A stretch of 64,000 nucleotides of DNA from Yponomeuta sedellus (taxonomy: Eukaryota; Arthropoda; Insecta; Lepidoptera; Yponomeutidae): positions 7,713,001 to 7,777,000 of the forward strand of contig OW203732.1 in the NCBI GenBank assembly GCA_934045075.1. The letters are read 5' to 3'. The position numbers and the translations under genes were made by a program. Position 1 is the stretch's first letter; every line of letters begins with the position of its first letter. Below, in pieces: positions 1 to 12,900 of this stretch. Below the pieces are notes generated by a model. It was not told where the DNA came from. It did not search any database and worked only from the letters and a program-made list of their open reading frames with translations.

Positions 1-1430
1 GCTTGAACCTCCTCGTTATATTTGCAGTTATAGTTTTCGCTAAAGTCTGCTAATATAACAGCTTCATTTTGTTGAATTTCATCGACGCATTTCCTGAACA
101 TTTTAAATTGAGTCTTCATGTTATATACGTGTTTTTTTAATAATTTTAGTTCTTTGTCAAATCTTTGTGTCAATTCTGTTGTATCTATTTTTTTGTCTTC
201 TTTTACGTTTTTCAAAGCTTTATGTTCCTTTCCATCTTTAACATATTTTTCTTCTTTTCTGACCCACTCGCTGTAAGTAACTTTGCCTTCTATCATTTCT
301 TTATTAAGAGGTGGTTGTTTGCTGCAGCACTTCTCACAAGATCCATACATGCAATCCTTATTTGAAGAACTGCAGACGGTCTCCAATATCAGTTGACTGA
401 GATCATGTGTTTTTAGGACTTGCTTCTTCTTCAGCGCTATCGCTTTGAATGCTGCATTGGAATGAGTCTTGCAGAGACACATCTCTCGGCCAGACACCGA
501 CGGAGATTTGACATTCCAGGGCTTATTTTTGGTAAAGTAAAAATAAGAACATATGTCATCAGGGTATTCTTTTTGAAAGGTTTCGTGGAGGTTTTTCATT
601 GTGTCCAAAAGATATCTTTTTTGTACTTTAACCTTGTTTTTAGTGACTGTCTCTTTCTTTCCGGCTGTCATTCGTGACACGTCATCTCGCAAAAAAAATG
701 CATTTATTTTTGCTTGCAAGGGTGATTTTTTTTTTATGCCTGGCAAACGTGTTCTTACTGTGCCTTTAATTCCAAGAGCATCTTGCACCATCGTCTTCTT
801 TAGGCGACAAGTGTTTAAGTTAGGATGTGAAAATATCTCTTTCAACATTCTTTTGTCTTTGTATCGCCTCAACCTTTTGTATCTTTCATTGATTGCACTG
901 CTTAATACTTTGTATTTCTTCTCTTCATGTCCTTTAGTTCTTGACTCATTTTCTAGTCTATTTTTCATTCTTTCGTACCTTTTCTTGTATTTCTCGTATT
1001 TTTTCTTGAATTGTTCCTTTTCAGATTCCAACTTTTTGTTTTTTCTATATAGCTTAGATCGGTCTCTTCGTACAGTCTTCCTTCCCCTTAATTTTGGACT
1101 TTCATTACTGCATGCAGATACAGGTGAAGCACAATCTTGGTTTCGTAGTAGTCTTTGAGCTTCATTTTGAACATAGGGCGGTATCGGTGATTGAGGAGGA
1201 GTCTCATTTATCACGTTGGTAAGATCTCTTAGACGTTGGCGTTGAGCTCTTTTTCGAAGTTTCCAAATGACTCTTGCGTTATTCTTTTCTTTTGGTGTTA
1301 GGGAACTTACCAATCTTTTTTTCTTGTGATAATTTTCTCTCTGTTGTCTTTTAACTTCTTCATATTTTATCTTATCCCGTTTCAACCTTTCTCTATATCT
1401 TTTTTGTTTTTCAGCAGCAGATAGCGCCAT
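1..1430 (-). CDS. Transposon-like protein, 5' part (476 codons, runs off the left edge)
   Basis: An uninterrupted minus-strand frame starts at ATG 1430 and stays open to base 1, so the C terminus lies outside the window. It begins MALSAAEKQKRYRERLKRD. Residues 1 to about 75 are very basic (many K/R, a pattern common in DNA-binding N termini). Residues about 125-200 are a charged, probably coiled-coil stretch rich in K, R, E and Y. Residues about 330-400 hold several Cys (MCLCK, DCMYGSCEKCC) that could bind zinc. Near the cut end is ADFSENY, where the D could be the first acidic residue of an RNase-H-like transposase core. That reading is inference. From memory, similar K/R-rich multi-copy proteins occur in many insect genomes, but I cannot name the superfamily. 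No frameshift or stop is seen, which suggests a young or conserved copy. It could instead be a domesticated host gene. Confidence 0.6.
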   Translation of the reverse strand, partial: MALSAAEKQKRYRERLKRDKIKYEEVKRQQRENYHKKKRLVSSLTPKEKNNARVIWKLRKRAQRQRLRDLTNVINETPPQSPIPPYVQNEAQRLLRNQDCASPVSACSNESPKLRGRKTVRRDRSKLYRKNKKLESEKEQFKKKYEKYKKRYERMKNRLENESRTKGHEEKKYKVLSSAINERYKRLRRYKDKRMLKEIFSHPNLNTCRLKKTMVQDALGIKGTVRTRLPGIKKKSPLQAKINAFFLRDDVSRMTAGKKETVTKNKVKVQKRYLLDTMKNLHETFQKEYPDDICSYFYFTKNKPWNVKSPSVSGREMCLCKTHSNAAFKAIALKKKQVLKTHDLSQLILETVCSSSNKDCMYGSCEKCCSKQPPLNKEMIEGKVTYSEWVRKEEKYVKDGKEHKALKNVKEDKKIDTTELTQRFDKELKLLKKHVYNMKTQFKMFRKCVDEIQQNEAVILADFSENYNCKYNEEVQ

Positions 1431-2977
1431 TTTCTAGAAAAACCAAACCTATTATCAACAAGTGTTTTATTACCATTGTAATACAATATTTGCAATTGAT
1501 TAATATATGACTAAACGAGGAAAAGTTATACAGTTACAGTGCAATGTCCACTGTGATACTAACTAAGTCTCTTGTGTTACCATTTAGGTAACGTTGGTGA
1601 CGAGTAACAGAGGGGACGAATTACCATAAAAATTTCACCAAGTGATTTCTAAATAAATTTCAAAGCAAAATGGTACATATTGACTGTACCAGAATAATTT
1701 GCAATAATAATAAACATGAATTTGTTAAAAAAGTCTAGAAAATACCTGATTTTTCGCAGTCACACTGGAGACACGGAATAAACACACCCTAGTCGGAGCG
1801 CACTTTGTGAACGACTAGCCGGCACGTGGCAACCAAACAAGATGGCGGATACTTGCAATGTGACTTCTAGGAACCTAAAGCCGCAAACAATCGCAACTAA
1901 CGCCATCTCTTTTGAAGGATTTGAACTTTTTGCACAGTTACGTGGGGGACAATATTTTAATCGAATTCCGTGGGACAAAATTTTAAAATAATATGTAATC
2001 TATATCATAATATATTTTCTTATCGTTGTCAATGTCAAATATTATAATTATTAACAACTACTATTTAACAAATATTTTGTCTGTTTCAAAGCAAACTGTA
2101 ATGAAATATTCGCTTTGGAAGTTTGCGAAGTGGCTGAAGGGACAGCTTGAATTTGTATGGCGTGGAAACATTGTCCACTAAGTTACAGTAAAAATAGTAA
2201 AACATTCATAATGAAACTAATATCGGTCACTGAAAACCTTTTAACCAATGATCTAAGAATCCTTTGTAGTAAAAATACTTACCTAAAATTACCTCCTTGA
2301 AAATATATAAATATTTTTTTTATCGGGACACACTTTAGTACATAGAATAGTTGATTGACCCACATTTGCTAGGGGCACTCTAGTCAGTTATGTTAAGGAT
2401 GACTTTCCAACAAAAATGTAAAGGTTAACCTGCTGTCGAATTATATCAACTAAAATTTAATGACTTTGAGTTTCTGTGCATGACATTCCGTTTTTGGCTA
2501 CCCATTAGGATTTTGCCAATGTTAAGTATTTCCTTCCTCAAACACTTCTTGAAAGTAATTTTCCCCAGTCACTCGTACACTAAGAATCTGCTAATGGTTA
2601 ACTTGTGTGAAGCTTAAATTGAAGTGGCATTGCTTTTACACCACATGAAGACTTAATATTTTTTTTAATTAAATTATATTTTTTCGAGGTCCCAAGTACC
2701 TACAGCGAAAAATCAAGTTACGCTAATAATATAAGACATACTGTCTTTAGTTTTTTCATTAAATTTTAAACATAATTTTAAGAGATAACTCAAATATTAA
2801 CAAATCCATACAATAAAAGTCCATATAAAGTCAAGTCGTAACGTAATAGTTTGTGTCTTGAGATTGGGTGTGGCGCTTTTTACTACTACGTGACTAGAAT
2901 GACTTTTGACAGGCCAGATTAGGAAAAGTATTAGTCGTAGACAAAAAAATACCACGTTTATTTAGCCTCTCCTATTA
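1431..2977. other. AT-rich spacer, no gene seen
   Basis: About 1.5 kb upstream of the transposon-like frame. No exon with convincing splice sites or protein similarity was found. The 72-codon minus frame near 1760-1978 has no recognisable domain. Part of this stretch may be non-coding sequence of the transposon, but I could not locate its terminal repeat. Confidence 0.4.
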
Positions 2978-3184
2978 AGCTGGGTACTGACCAACGCTGC
3001 GAGGTGTAATGTAACGCGTTACACAGCGAGCATTCATAGTGTCAGTACGTAGTGTTATGGCGTTACGGGGAAACCATCAAGTGTGCAGCAGTTTGAGTGC
3101 TCCACCCGGCTGTAGGCGAATGTTACATTACACCATTGAATTAATTCAATGGTTACACCACGTAACGTTGGTCAATACCCAGCT
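2978..3184. mobile_element. Small TIR element (MITE), TTA target duplication
   Basis: The left end reads AGCTGGGTACTGACCAACG and the right end is its inverse with one mismatch. TTA flanks both sides (2975-2977 and 3185-3187). The 207-bp interior has no coding capacity. TTA/TAA target duplications are typical of PIF/Harbinger-derived MITEs; that family assignment is inference. Confidence 0.75.
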
Positions 3185-3828
3185 TTAAATAAAACATTTT
3201 GGGCAAGTTCTCTTTTGTTTAATCTACTGTTCACAGTTTTTTGACGCAGTTTGGCCACAACACAACTGTTGGAAAAAACATGCCATCTCCACAAACCTGT
3301 TATTAGAGCAGAATCCTAGAGGTGCCATGAAAAAAGAATTGAATTGACAACAATAGATTTTCAGACATGTTTCTGTTATGCTTAACACATGTGTAGTTAC
3401 GGAAGTGTATTAGCACTCACTAGAATAGGCTATTAGAGAGTGTGCAAAAAAAGTACTAATTATATACAACCGATGTCAATATTAAGAAACGATTACTTTC
3501 TGAGCACTTATTAAACACCAACGAAAAATGTCAGAAACCTGTCAATACCCTATTAAAGACGGTTGCTGCGTGAGCAACTCGCAATTGGTAACCTTATCAG
3601 GCTAAAACTGTAAAATTCTAATTGCAGCTTGGCAAAAAAGTCTAGATATTATTTTTGGCAACAATATCTATACTAAGGTCGCAAAAAGTTACTTTTCTCC
3701 ATACAAAGTTTTGTTTTTAAATTTGTAGACTTTTTTGCCAAACTTCCTTACCTATTAATAAAATATAAAAAAAAAACATAACAGAGTCAGAATCATAAAT
3801 AAGATAAACTTAAGGATTATCCTCAGTT

Positions 3829-3834
3829 TTTATT
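3829..3834 (-). terminator. Poly(A) signal of the ClC-7 gene
   Basis: AATAAA on the minus strand about 28 bases after the ClC-7 stop codon. This implies a very short 3' UTR unless a further downstream site is used. Confidence 0.55.
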
Positions 3835-3861
3835 GAGAGCCAATCCATAGAAGTAATCGAA

Positions 3862-3963
3862 TTAGATTTCACCCGACAGCAGTAACTCCTCCATACCCAT
3901 ATGGCCGCGATGTCGCCACACCCGATATCTTGCAATGTCTTTCCTTGTCACCATACCCACCAC
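3862..3963 (-). CDS. ClC-7: ClC-7 exon 15 (C terminus, stop)
   Basis: [20 protein letters not shown] to LLLSGEI, then TAA at 3864-3862. VVGxVTRKDLARY is the conserved end of CBS2 in ClC-7. Confidence 0.92.
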   Translation of the reverse strand: MVGMVTRKDIARYRVWRHRGHMGMEELLLSGEI

Positions 3964-6900
3964 CTGGACGAAAGAAAAAAGCTGTGAGACATTTTTACAG
4001 TAGGTTTGTGGCTGCTCCTAACTCTGCGCTCGCACAATTTTAATTATTATACTATTTTTATTTTTAATGCACTAAGCACCCGTGCTAAGGACAAATTTAA
4101 AAACCTATTTAGAGGCTAAAAATTTCACCCATGCCGGGATTCGAACCCGCAACCTCTGGCTATCCGTGCCAGTACGCTGCCTGTACGTAATACAGAGAAT
4201 AGTGTAAAGAGGTTCGAAATTTCACTGATGCCGGTGAGTCGCCCATTGGCTCAATTGGTAGAGCGCTGGCACGGATAGCCAGAGGTTGCGGGTTCGAATC
4301 CCGGCATGGGTGAAATTTTTAGCCTCTAAATAGGTTTTTAATTTTAATTATGTCCAAACAAAACACTTAAGATAAACTGACTGTACACTTAAGTTAAACT
4401 AGCTGTGCCCCGCTGTGCTACCCGCGATTTATCGACTTTCCTATGGGAATAAAATATTTTCCCGCAGTAAAACGTAGTCTATGCCTAATCCAGGGTGTCA
4501 ACTAACTCTGTACCAAATTTTATTAAAATTGCTCCAGCCTTATAGACGTGAAGAAGTAACAAACATATACACTCACATTAGTGTGATAGTGTGATGTGAT
4601 GCGACAGAAAATTACCGATATATTTTTGTTTTTTAATAAAGTTTTCACGGCCGGCATGACAGCCGTAATAAGAGTTTTGTTGCAGGTAAGCTTAGCCTTA
4701 GAATTCTTAAAGATGCGGTGAGGTTTAGTTCAGGATTATTTAGATGACAATATATGTCTGGAATAAAAACCAGTACAATGCATGAGTCCTATGTTTTATA
4801 ATTATTATGTAAACTCTGTTACTTAAGGACTTTGAAAAGACTGACTTTCGAGTTTTTTTTGTCCATTTTCTCTCTAAAATGATCCAGATTTTGAAATGGA
4901 CACCTAGTCTGAATTGTTAGGTTCATTAAGCCGCAGTTTCTGCGCTACTTTGAATAAAACCTTTTCATTTCATTTACCTCGTTGACGTCATTGACGATGG
5001 GCAGGTGTCGCAGGCCTAGCGCCCGGAATAGCCGGAACAGCCTTGGCAGCGAGGCGCGGTGCGGCAAAGTGTAGGGGGACGGGTTCATGTACGGCCGCAG
5101 GTCCAGCGTACACGCTAGCTCCCAGTCGGCGATCTTGAGCTGCGGGCAGGAAGAATTTTTAGGCTCACTCGCGCCAACTCTGACATATCTGTATACAGTT
5201 TTGTTTCATCATCATCAGGATATAATAGACCACTGCTGGACATAACCCTCTCCTAATGACCGCCGTCCTAATGAGCGCCCTGTCTTCAGCAGCCGAATCC
5301 AGCATCTACCGGCAGTTTTTCGCAGATAGTTTTTTTTATGTAGCCTATACAGGGCGTCCCAAAGTTATGGGCCATGAAGGGAAAGTACCTGAAATATCTT
5401 AGATTATTATCGTAGACGATTATTTCGATTGGCATCATAAAATTAGGGGTGTTTTTTTTACATTTAAGTCGGTTCGATTTCCAGACAAGGCAAGTAAGTT
5501 TCAGAAAATCTTTGAATGCAGAATTACTAACTTTTTAAAATAACATAAAGTCTTCTTTCAGCAAAATACCCTATCTACGATATTAAAGGTACTTTCCCTT
5601 CATGGCCCATAACTTTGGAACGCCCTGTATACGTCCCACTGTAGGGCATAGGCATTTTCTATGAAAGAGGGAGTATGGGCTTAAGTACCACGCGTGACGC
5701 CGCGTAATCGAAATTTCAAGCGCTAAGGTTTGTGAGCACCTCCGACACTCAGGTTTCCTCACGATATTTTCCTTTACAGATAGCTAGTGGTATTGCAACT
5801 ATAACTTCACAAATGTACATGACTTACAAAACAAAGTCATTGGTACATGCCCTGCACCCGCCCATTCGAACCCACGACCTCCCGATTGAAAAGACGCTCT
5901 TCTACCGCTCCACTAGCACTGCTGTTTATATTTATCGCTAATTAAAGCTTTTATTTGAAGATATTTAGACACCCATTGTGCGGGGATACACTAAGTTCTG
6001 ATAAATGATACGAACTGACTTTGGGAACTTATAACTGATGTATTGTCAATAGTAACTAGGACTAAGATGAAGGGTGAGATAAACTGATACTTTACTGATA
6101 ATGAGGACGCGACGCGTGTCCGTCTGAACGGATTGCCTGTATGTCAGTTAGTTAGACCTAAGATTTCCGCACTTAGCCTCATAGTTGGGCCATTGTACGT
6201 AGCAAGCGCTGAGGTACGCTAACACCTCAGACACTAGGGTTTCCTTACGATGTTTTCCTTCACCGTCAGCGAGTAGTATTACTACTATAATTTCACAAAT
6301 GTACATAACTTAGAAAACAAAGTCATTGGTACATGCCGGGGTTCGAACCCACGACCTCCCGATTGAGAAGCCGGCGTTCCGCTCCGCTACCACCGCTCTT
6401 TGGCTGTATGTCGTAAACTAACTTAGATTGCTGCCGATCACCCACTATGTGACAATTAAAGGTCCGCGGCCTGGCAGAATTGCTGACAAGCAATTCGCGT
6501 ATACTATGAAACTGTTCGGGTTGTTGGTTCAAAGTGGTCGGGGTGACCACTTTAAAAAAATCTTTTTTACGTCTAGTATGTATCTTTTAAACCATTCATT
6601 GTCAAAGAAAGCAATTTAATAAAAAAAAGCGCTACCTCTTTAATGGTGGGGTATCTCGGATACTCGTCTCTGAACAAGTTTATGTCCACCTTCAGGTTGG
6701 ACCAGGTGGTGTTGGCCGTCTCGTTGTAAAGTTTGTTCTGCAGCAGCACCATGAGCTGCGAGCGCAGGATCAGCCCGCGGAGACGCTTGTACGTTGTCAC
6801 CTCGGCCTGGTGAGACAGGAGAAAAGATAAGATAAGAATATTCTTTATTGTACACCAGAGCACATATTATAAAACATGTAATGATACAAAGTACAATTGG

Positions 6901-9900
6901 CGGCCTTATTGCTAAAAGCAATTTCTTCCAGACAACCTTACGACGGAAAGTTGCTGGAGGAAATAAGAGACGGGTAGTCGGTGCAAATATAAATATATTA
7001 ATACACTACTTATATAAATAACAATATACCTACATAAATACAGTTACATACATAGTTATGATAAACTTACATAAATACGTTATAGTAACAATCTACACGA
7101 TGAGGAAATAAATACAATATTGTGTACCTATATGGAGACATACGGAAAAGACATATCTGTTAATATCATCACTTTAATTCCGGATTCACTTACTTCATAT
7201 AATAAGTTACTTAATTTTGCGAACAGTATTAAAATTTTATTCTAACTCTTTTAATTTTTTTTTGTGAATACATCTAAGATTACTTTAATATATTACATAC
7301 ATAAATAAATACATACATACATACATACATACATACATACATACATACATACATACATACATACATACATACATACATACATACATACATACATAATATA
7401 TTATATTAAAGTAAACTAGTTTAGGCAACATGTGTAGTGTTAATCGTATTAGCCTAATTTATTTTAAGTGACAAATAAACAATTTATTTATTACACTATT
7501 TTAATTTTTAATGCACTAACCCGTGCTAAGGATAATTTTAAAAACCTATTTAGAGGCTAAAAATTCCACCCATGCCGGGATTAGAACCCGCGACCGCGAC
7601 CGTGGCTGGCACGGATAGCCAGAGGTCGCGGGTTCGAATCCCGGCATGGGTGGAATTTTTAGCCTCTAAATAGGTTTTTTAAATTTATTTATTATTCTTA
7701 TAACTATCATGAAATATTAATACGCAAAATAGGCTTATTAGAAGTCACGTAAACATAGAGTACAGTATTATTACCATACTGCCTTATTGTAGGCTCTACA
7801 AACCCAAAACTCCAGTCCCATCATCTCCACAGCCATCCCAACATGACTTTGAGCAGCTCGACAATATATCTAACCTTCTCGACAAGATTTCCGACGAATA
7901 AATTTAGCGCGTTCTTACAATACCCACTCCGCATTAACATGGGCTTTATAGATAGGAAACTCACTCACATCATCACCCACCAATGTATCGACTAGTGGGA
8001 ACACATTGTAGGACACGACTTTGAGCAGCTCCACAATATGGCAGACGTTTTCGAAGGTTCGCAGTGTAAATATCGATGTGACATCACTTCCGACGAGTAA
8101 ATTTTGTGCGTTTTTATAATAATTACTCCGCATTGTCATGGGCTTTATAGATCGGAAACTCACTCACGTCATCAGCCACCGATGTATCGACTGCTGAGTG
8201 CACATTGTAGGACACGACTTTGAGCAGTTCTACAATATGGCCGACGTTTTCGAAGGTTGGCAGTATTAACACCGGATGTGACATCATTTCCGACGAGTAA
8301 ATTTTGTGCGTTTTAGAATAATTACTCCGCATTGTCATGGGCTTTCATAGATCGGAAACTCACTAACGTTATCCATCAGTCACCAATGTATCGACTGCTG
8401 AGATCACATTGTAGGACACGACTTTGACCAGTTCTACAATATGGCCGACGTTTTCGAAGGTCGACAATATAAACACCGGATGTGACATCACTTACGACAA
8501 GTAATTGCGGTGCATTCTTAAAATAAAGATATTCTGAATTATTATGTGCAAAACTTCACTCACATCATCAGCCACCGGTGGATCGACTATTGGGAACCCG
8601 TTGTAGGACACGACCTTGAGCAGCTCAACAATATGGCCGACGTTCTCGACAGTGCGCAGTGTGAACACCGGATGTGACATCACTTCCGACGCGTAGATGT
8701 TGTGCGCAAGCGGCGGCGGCTCCCACGGAAGGAGCGGCACACCCGCAAGTTGGATGTGAATGTCGTAGATGCCCTGTGGACTCACGAAGGGCCTCTAAGT
8801 TGCAGAGCTAACCAACGCCACAAAAACCTAAATAAACTCACTACATTTTTTTTCTGTCGTTTACACAAAATTGTATGAAAATAATTCAGACGAGTTGGTG
8901 CTATAGAAAAAAAAATCTTTTTTGTAGTCTAATCTGTGTTCCTATCGTCAAACTGTCGTCGAGATAGAAACGACGAAATGCGAGGGCGCGCAGGACTTGC
9001 GGCATTGTATAGATAGAGTCACAGACCACAGTCCTTACTCTGTGGTCTGTGACTCTAGAAAAGTTGTCATGTCTTAACATTTAACATTTACATACAGGCA
9101 CATACATTGCTTCTGGTACCCACGACAGAGGATACCCTGTGTCGTGGGAACCAGAACGACATCACAAACATGTGAAAATCCAAGGCTCGGGGTATTTTTG
9201 TCCCCAGCCGGGGTTCGAACCCGTGACCTCTTGCATGGCTCGCCACAGAGGTCGTCTTTTCCGCGCCCTCCCCCCACGTCCTTTCTGTGAGGCAGAAGTG
9301 TCAAAAAGGAAACAGACCTCGTTGAAGAAATCCCCGACCCACTTGGCCACGACCAGGGTGACAATGATGGGAAGCGCGTTGGAAATCTGGCCCGTGGTCT
9401 CGATGACGATGACAGTCAGCGAAAGCGTCATGCGGACCACGCCGCCCAGCTGCGCCGCGGCGCCGATCAGCGCGTACTTCGCTGGGTTTATACTCTGTGG
9501 GTGAACAGACAATTCTGTGTGGTGTCGGCCTAGAGAATATCACCAACCCAATTCTTCCCGCGGGTGTCGTAAAAGGCGTCTAAGGGACACAGACCGGGGG
9601 GTGGGCAGCAGCGCCCCCTGCAGTACAATTCCACGGAACTGCGATCCCCAACCCGTATGCCCAGCGTGGGGATTATGGGCATTACCCCCTATTAGCACAA
9701 AATGGCGCTCTTTAGGGGAGGGCTATGTCCAGCAGTGGACTAGTATAGCCTGACGACGGGTGAACTGTGCAGATAAAGTTAAGCTACAAAACAATCACTT
9801 AATACAATAAAGACTTTTTTAAAAACCTATTTAGAGGCTAAAAATTCCACCCATGCCGGCATTCGAACCAGCGACCTCTGGCTATCCGTGCCAGCGCTCT

Positions 9901-12900
9901 TTCCAACTGAGCTAATGGGCGACTCACCGGCATCAGTGAAATTTCGAACCTCTTTACACTATTCTCTGTATAACGTACAGGCAGCGACATCTGGCTTAAG
10001 TAAACTGCATCACTTAATTGCATTACTTATTTTAGACTCTAAATAGGTTTTAAAATTGTCCTTAGCACGCGTTAGTGCATTTAAATTAAAAATAGTACAA
10101 TAAAGACTTGATAATTGTATTTCTTAATGATTCTCGATACTTATAGATAGTTATTTATTAAACGGGTCAAACCGCGATTATTTATTGGGTAAAACGTAAT
10201 TACCTTATTTCCCAACGTTTCAATAATTGACTGTACTCGCCACTTCAGTCTACCCGAGACCATGGCAACTGTAACGCTTAATTACGTTTTACCGAATAAA
10301 TAATTGCGATTTGAACCGTTTAATATATAACTTTAACTTGATAATTATTACACTATTTTTATTTTTAATGCACTAACCCGTGCTAACCCGTAATACAGAG
10401 AATATTGTAAAGAGGTTCGAAATTTCACTGATGCCGTGAGTCGCCCATGGCTCAATTGGTAGAGCGCTGGTACGGATAGCCAGAGGTTGCGGGTTCGAAT
10501 CCCGGCATGGGTGACATTTTCAGTCTCTAAATAGGTTTTTAAAATTGATAATTATTTTAGAAGTGCACGAAAGTGATGTGTATTTACTAGATCTTGTCAA
10601 AACTGTTGTTAATTTTAGTTTGCAAGACTGCCCACCGTAAAAACATGAAACATAAAAAATCACTTAAATGCCCGCCAACAGCCAGACATCTGAGTAGGGC
10701 GTATTAGTATTATTACATAGACACATTAAATGCAATACCCGTAACTATGTGTGACCTTCGACTCCTTAGCCTTCGAACGCGTCATTAAAATATTCAGTCG
10801 ATACGAATCTCCTTCTCTTGGTACTACTTGGTATGGTAATACTTCATTGTATCATATTGTATTAGGCAGCAAGTGTTGTATCTATCCGCGGTGATCAGCA
10901 AGTTGGTACGAACAGCCTCAGCCCACTCGATACTGCCAGCCCGAATGTCCAAACGGACAAACCACGAGTATCGACCACGACTTGTATAAGCCCATTGTCT
11001 TATGTTTCTCGCCTAACTTGGTACAGTATACGAGATAGAAGTTCACAAAGCCATGAAATCAGTGGAACAATTTACATAAACAGGCAAAAAATTAGTTTAT
11101 GGTAGGTACTCACGTTATAGGTAGCATGTATTGTATCCCAAAGGCCAGCAGCCGCCCCCAGGTCGCTCCTGTCACCAGGTTGGGTATGAACTCGAAACTA
11201 CCAACCCGAATATACAAATAGACAGAAGGCAGTAGCACACTAGTATCGACCAGGACATGTCTTATATTTGTCGCCTAACTTGGTATAGTATACGAGATAG
11301 AAGTTCACAAAGCCATGAAATCAGTGGAACAATTTACATAAACAGGCAACAAATGTATAGTACTTTATGGTAGTTACTCACGTTACTAGGCAGCATGTAT
11401 TGTATCCCAATGGCCAGCAGCCGCCCCCAGGCCGCTCCGGTCAGCAAATTGGGTATGAACAGCCCACTCGATACAGCCAGCCCGAATGTCCAAGTGGACA
11501 GAAGGAAGTAGAAAACCACGAACACGAGAATGGACCATGGCTTGTACGAGCCTATAGGGTCGTGGAGGAAGGAGCGTACAGACGCTTCGGGCGTCTGGAA
11601 CCATATAGCCGCCAGAGAGTTGTACTCGCCGTCCGCGCAATATAACTGTAAAGAAAAACTCTTTGCTCAGTGATAGCAAATGCATTAATTTCATCATCTA
11701 GTCTAGAGCAATTGGTAGAATATAAAATAAATACGCTTTAAATAGCTCACGGCCACATAGCCACACTTAGATACGTTACGTACTCCTGTCGCTTATCTAC
11801 GCTTGGTAAAAATTGGCCAGTCTATTCAATCGGTTATAATTAAGATTATGATTATGATTCGGCTGGGGACAAAAAAACCCAGGTCTTGGATGTTTACATG
11901 TTTGTGATCTCGTTGTTTCTGGTTACCACCTAGTGTGGGGCCAGAGGCAATGTATGTTCCTGTATGTATATAAATGTTATTATATTATTATTATATATAA
12001 TTATTATTAGTATATTATTGATAATTTTCAAGCATGGTATACCATGATAGGCCTTACTTTAATAAGGACTACATATTACTATGTAGTCCTGATTCAAATA
12101 TGTTTAGTCTACCATGGAAAAACTAGATCAAATAAGACTTTTTTTATTATTATTGTACCTAACTTGATTTTTCGACCCCCCGAATATTATTAAAAATAGT
12201 TTTATATTTTTAATAATATATTTTTTTGTGTTCCTCTTTGTCCTTTATGATATATATACCATGCCACTCCAATACAGGTTTTAGGAGTATTCTAATAGAA
12301 TTATCGTTCACAAAAATTTTTAATGTTTTAAAACAATTTACAAATTTTCTACTTTCTTCAGCAAAAAAAAAAACTATTGATAGATAATGTTTGAAATTAC
12401 ATAGTAAGTATGTTAAATAGAATAGTCATGCATATAAATCTGAAAACAAAACATAAAAACCAATACATATCTCAGAACTTGCCGATTATACCTATAATAC
12501 TCTCTGAGAGTTTGTGGTATCGTTTCGTAATATTTTAACGACGGCACTCACCTGCAGAGGGACTTTGGTGGGGTCCTCGCCGAGCGGTCTGCAGTCGTTT
12601 AGCAGGAACATCATGAGGAAACCGCAGGTCGCGGTGGCGCCGGCCACCAGGCAAGCCTCCACCACGCGCAGCCAAGGGGAGCGGATGTACCTGCGAGTTG
12701 GGTTAGGTTAGGTTACATTTTTTAGGGTTCCGTACCTCTAAAATTCAAAATTCAAAATAATTTATTTGTTAAAAATGGGTAAGTATATAAAAACAAATTT
12801 TATCTACAGCAGAAGATTGTGCTCCATATTTTGCCTTACAGCATACAAATTATAAAAAATATAATGTTAGGTTAGCATGCAATGTCAATTCTATATTACA

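Noticed and set aside
601..1158. Plus-strand frame of 185 codons
   Set aside because: It is the antisense of the transposon-like minus-strand frame and is a low-complexity F/L/S-rich shadow.
4245..4312. tRNA gene on the plus strand (and its many copies)
   Set aside because: Cloverleaf-like with good A and B boxes, but C replaces U33 and the would-be GGA (Ser) anticodon lacks the long Ser variable arm; it is repeated with a shared SINE-like body.
7308..7394. CRISPR-like or regulatory periodic array
   Set aside because: Plain CATA microsatellite.
8492..8785. Separate 97-codon gene on the minus strand
   Set aside because: It is ClC-7 exon 12 plus read-through into its intron.
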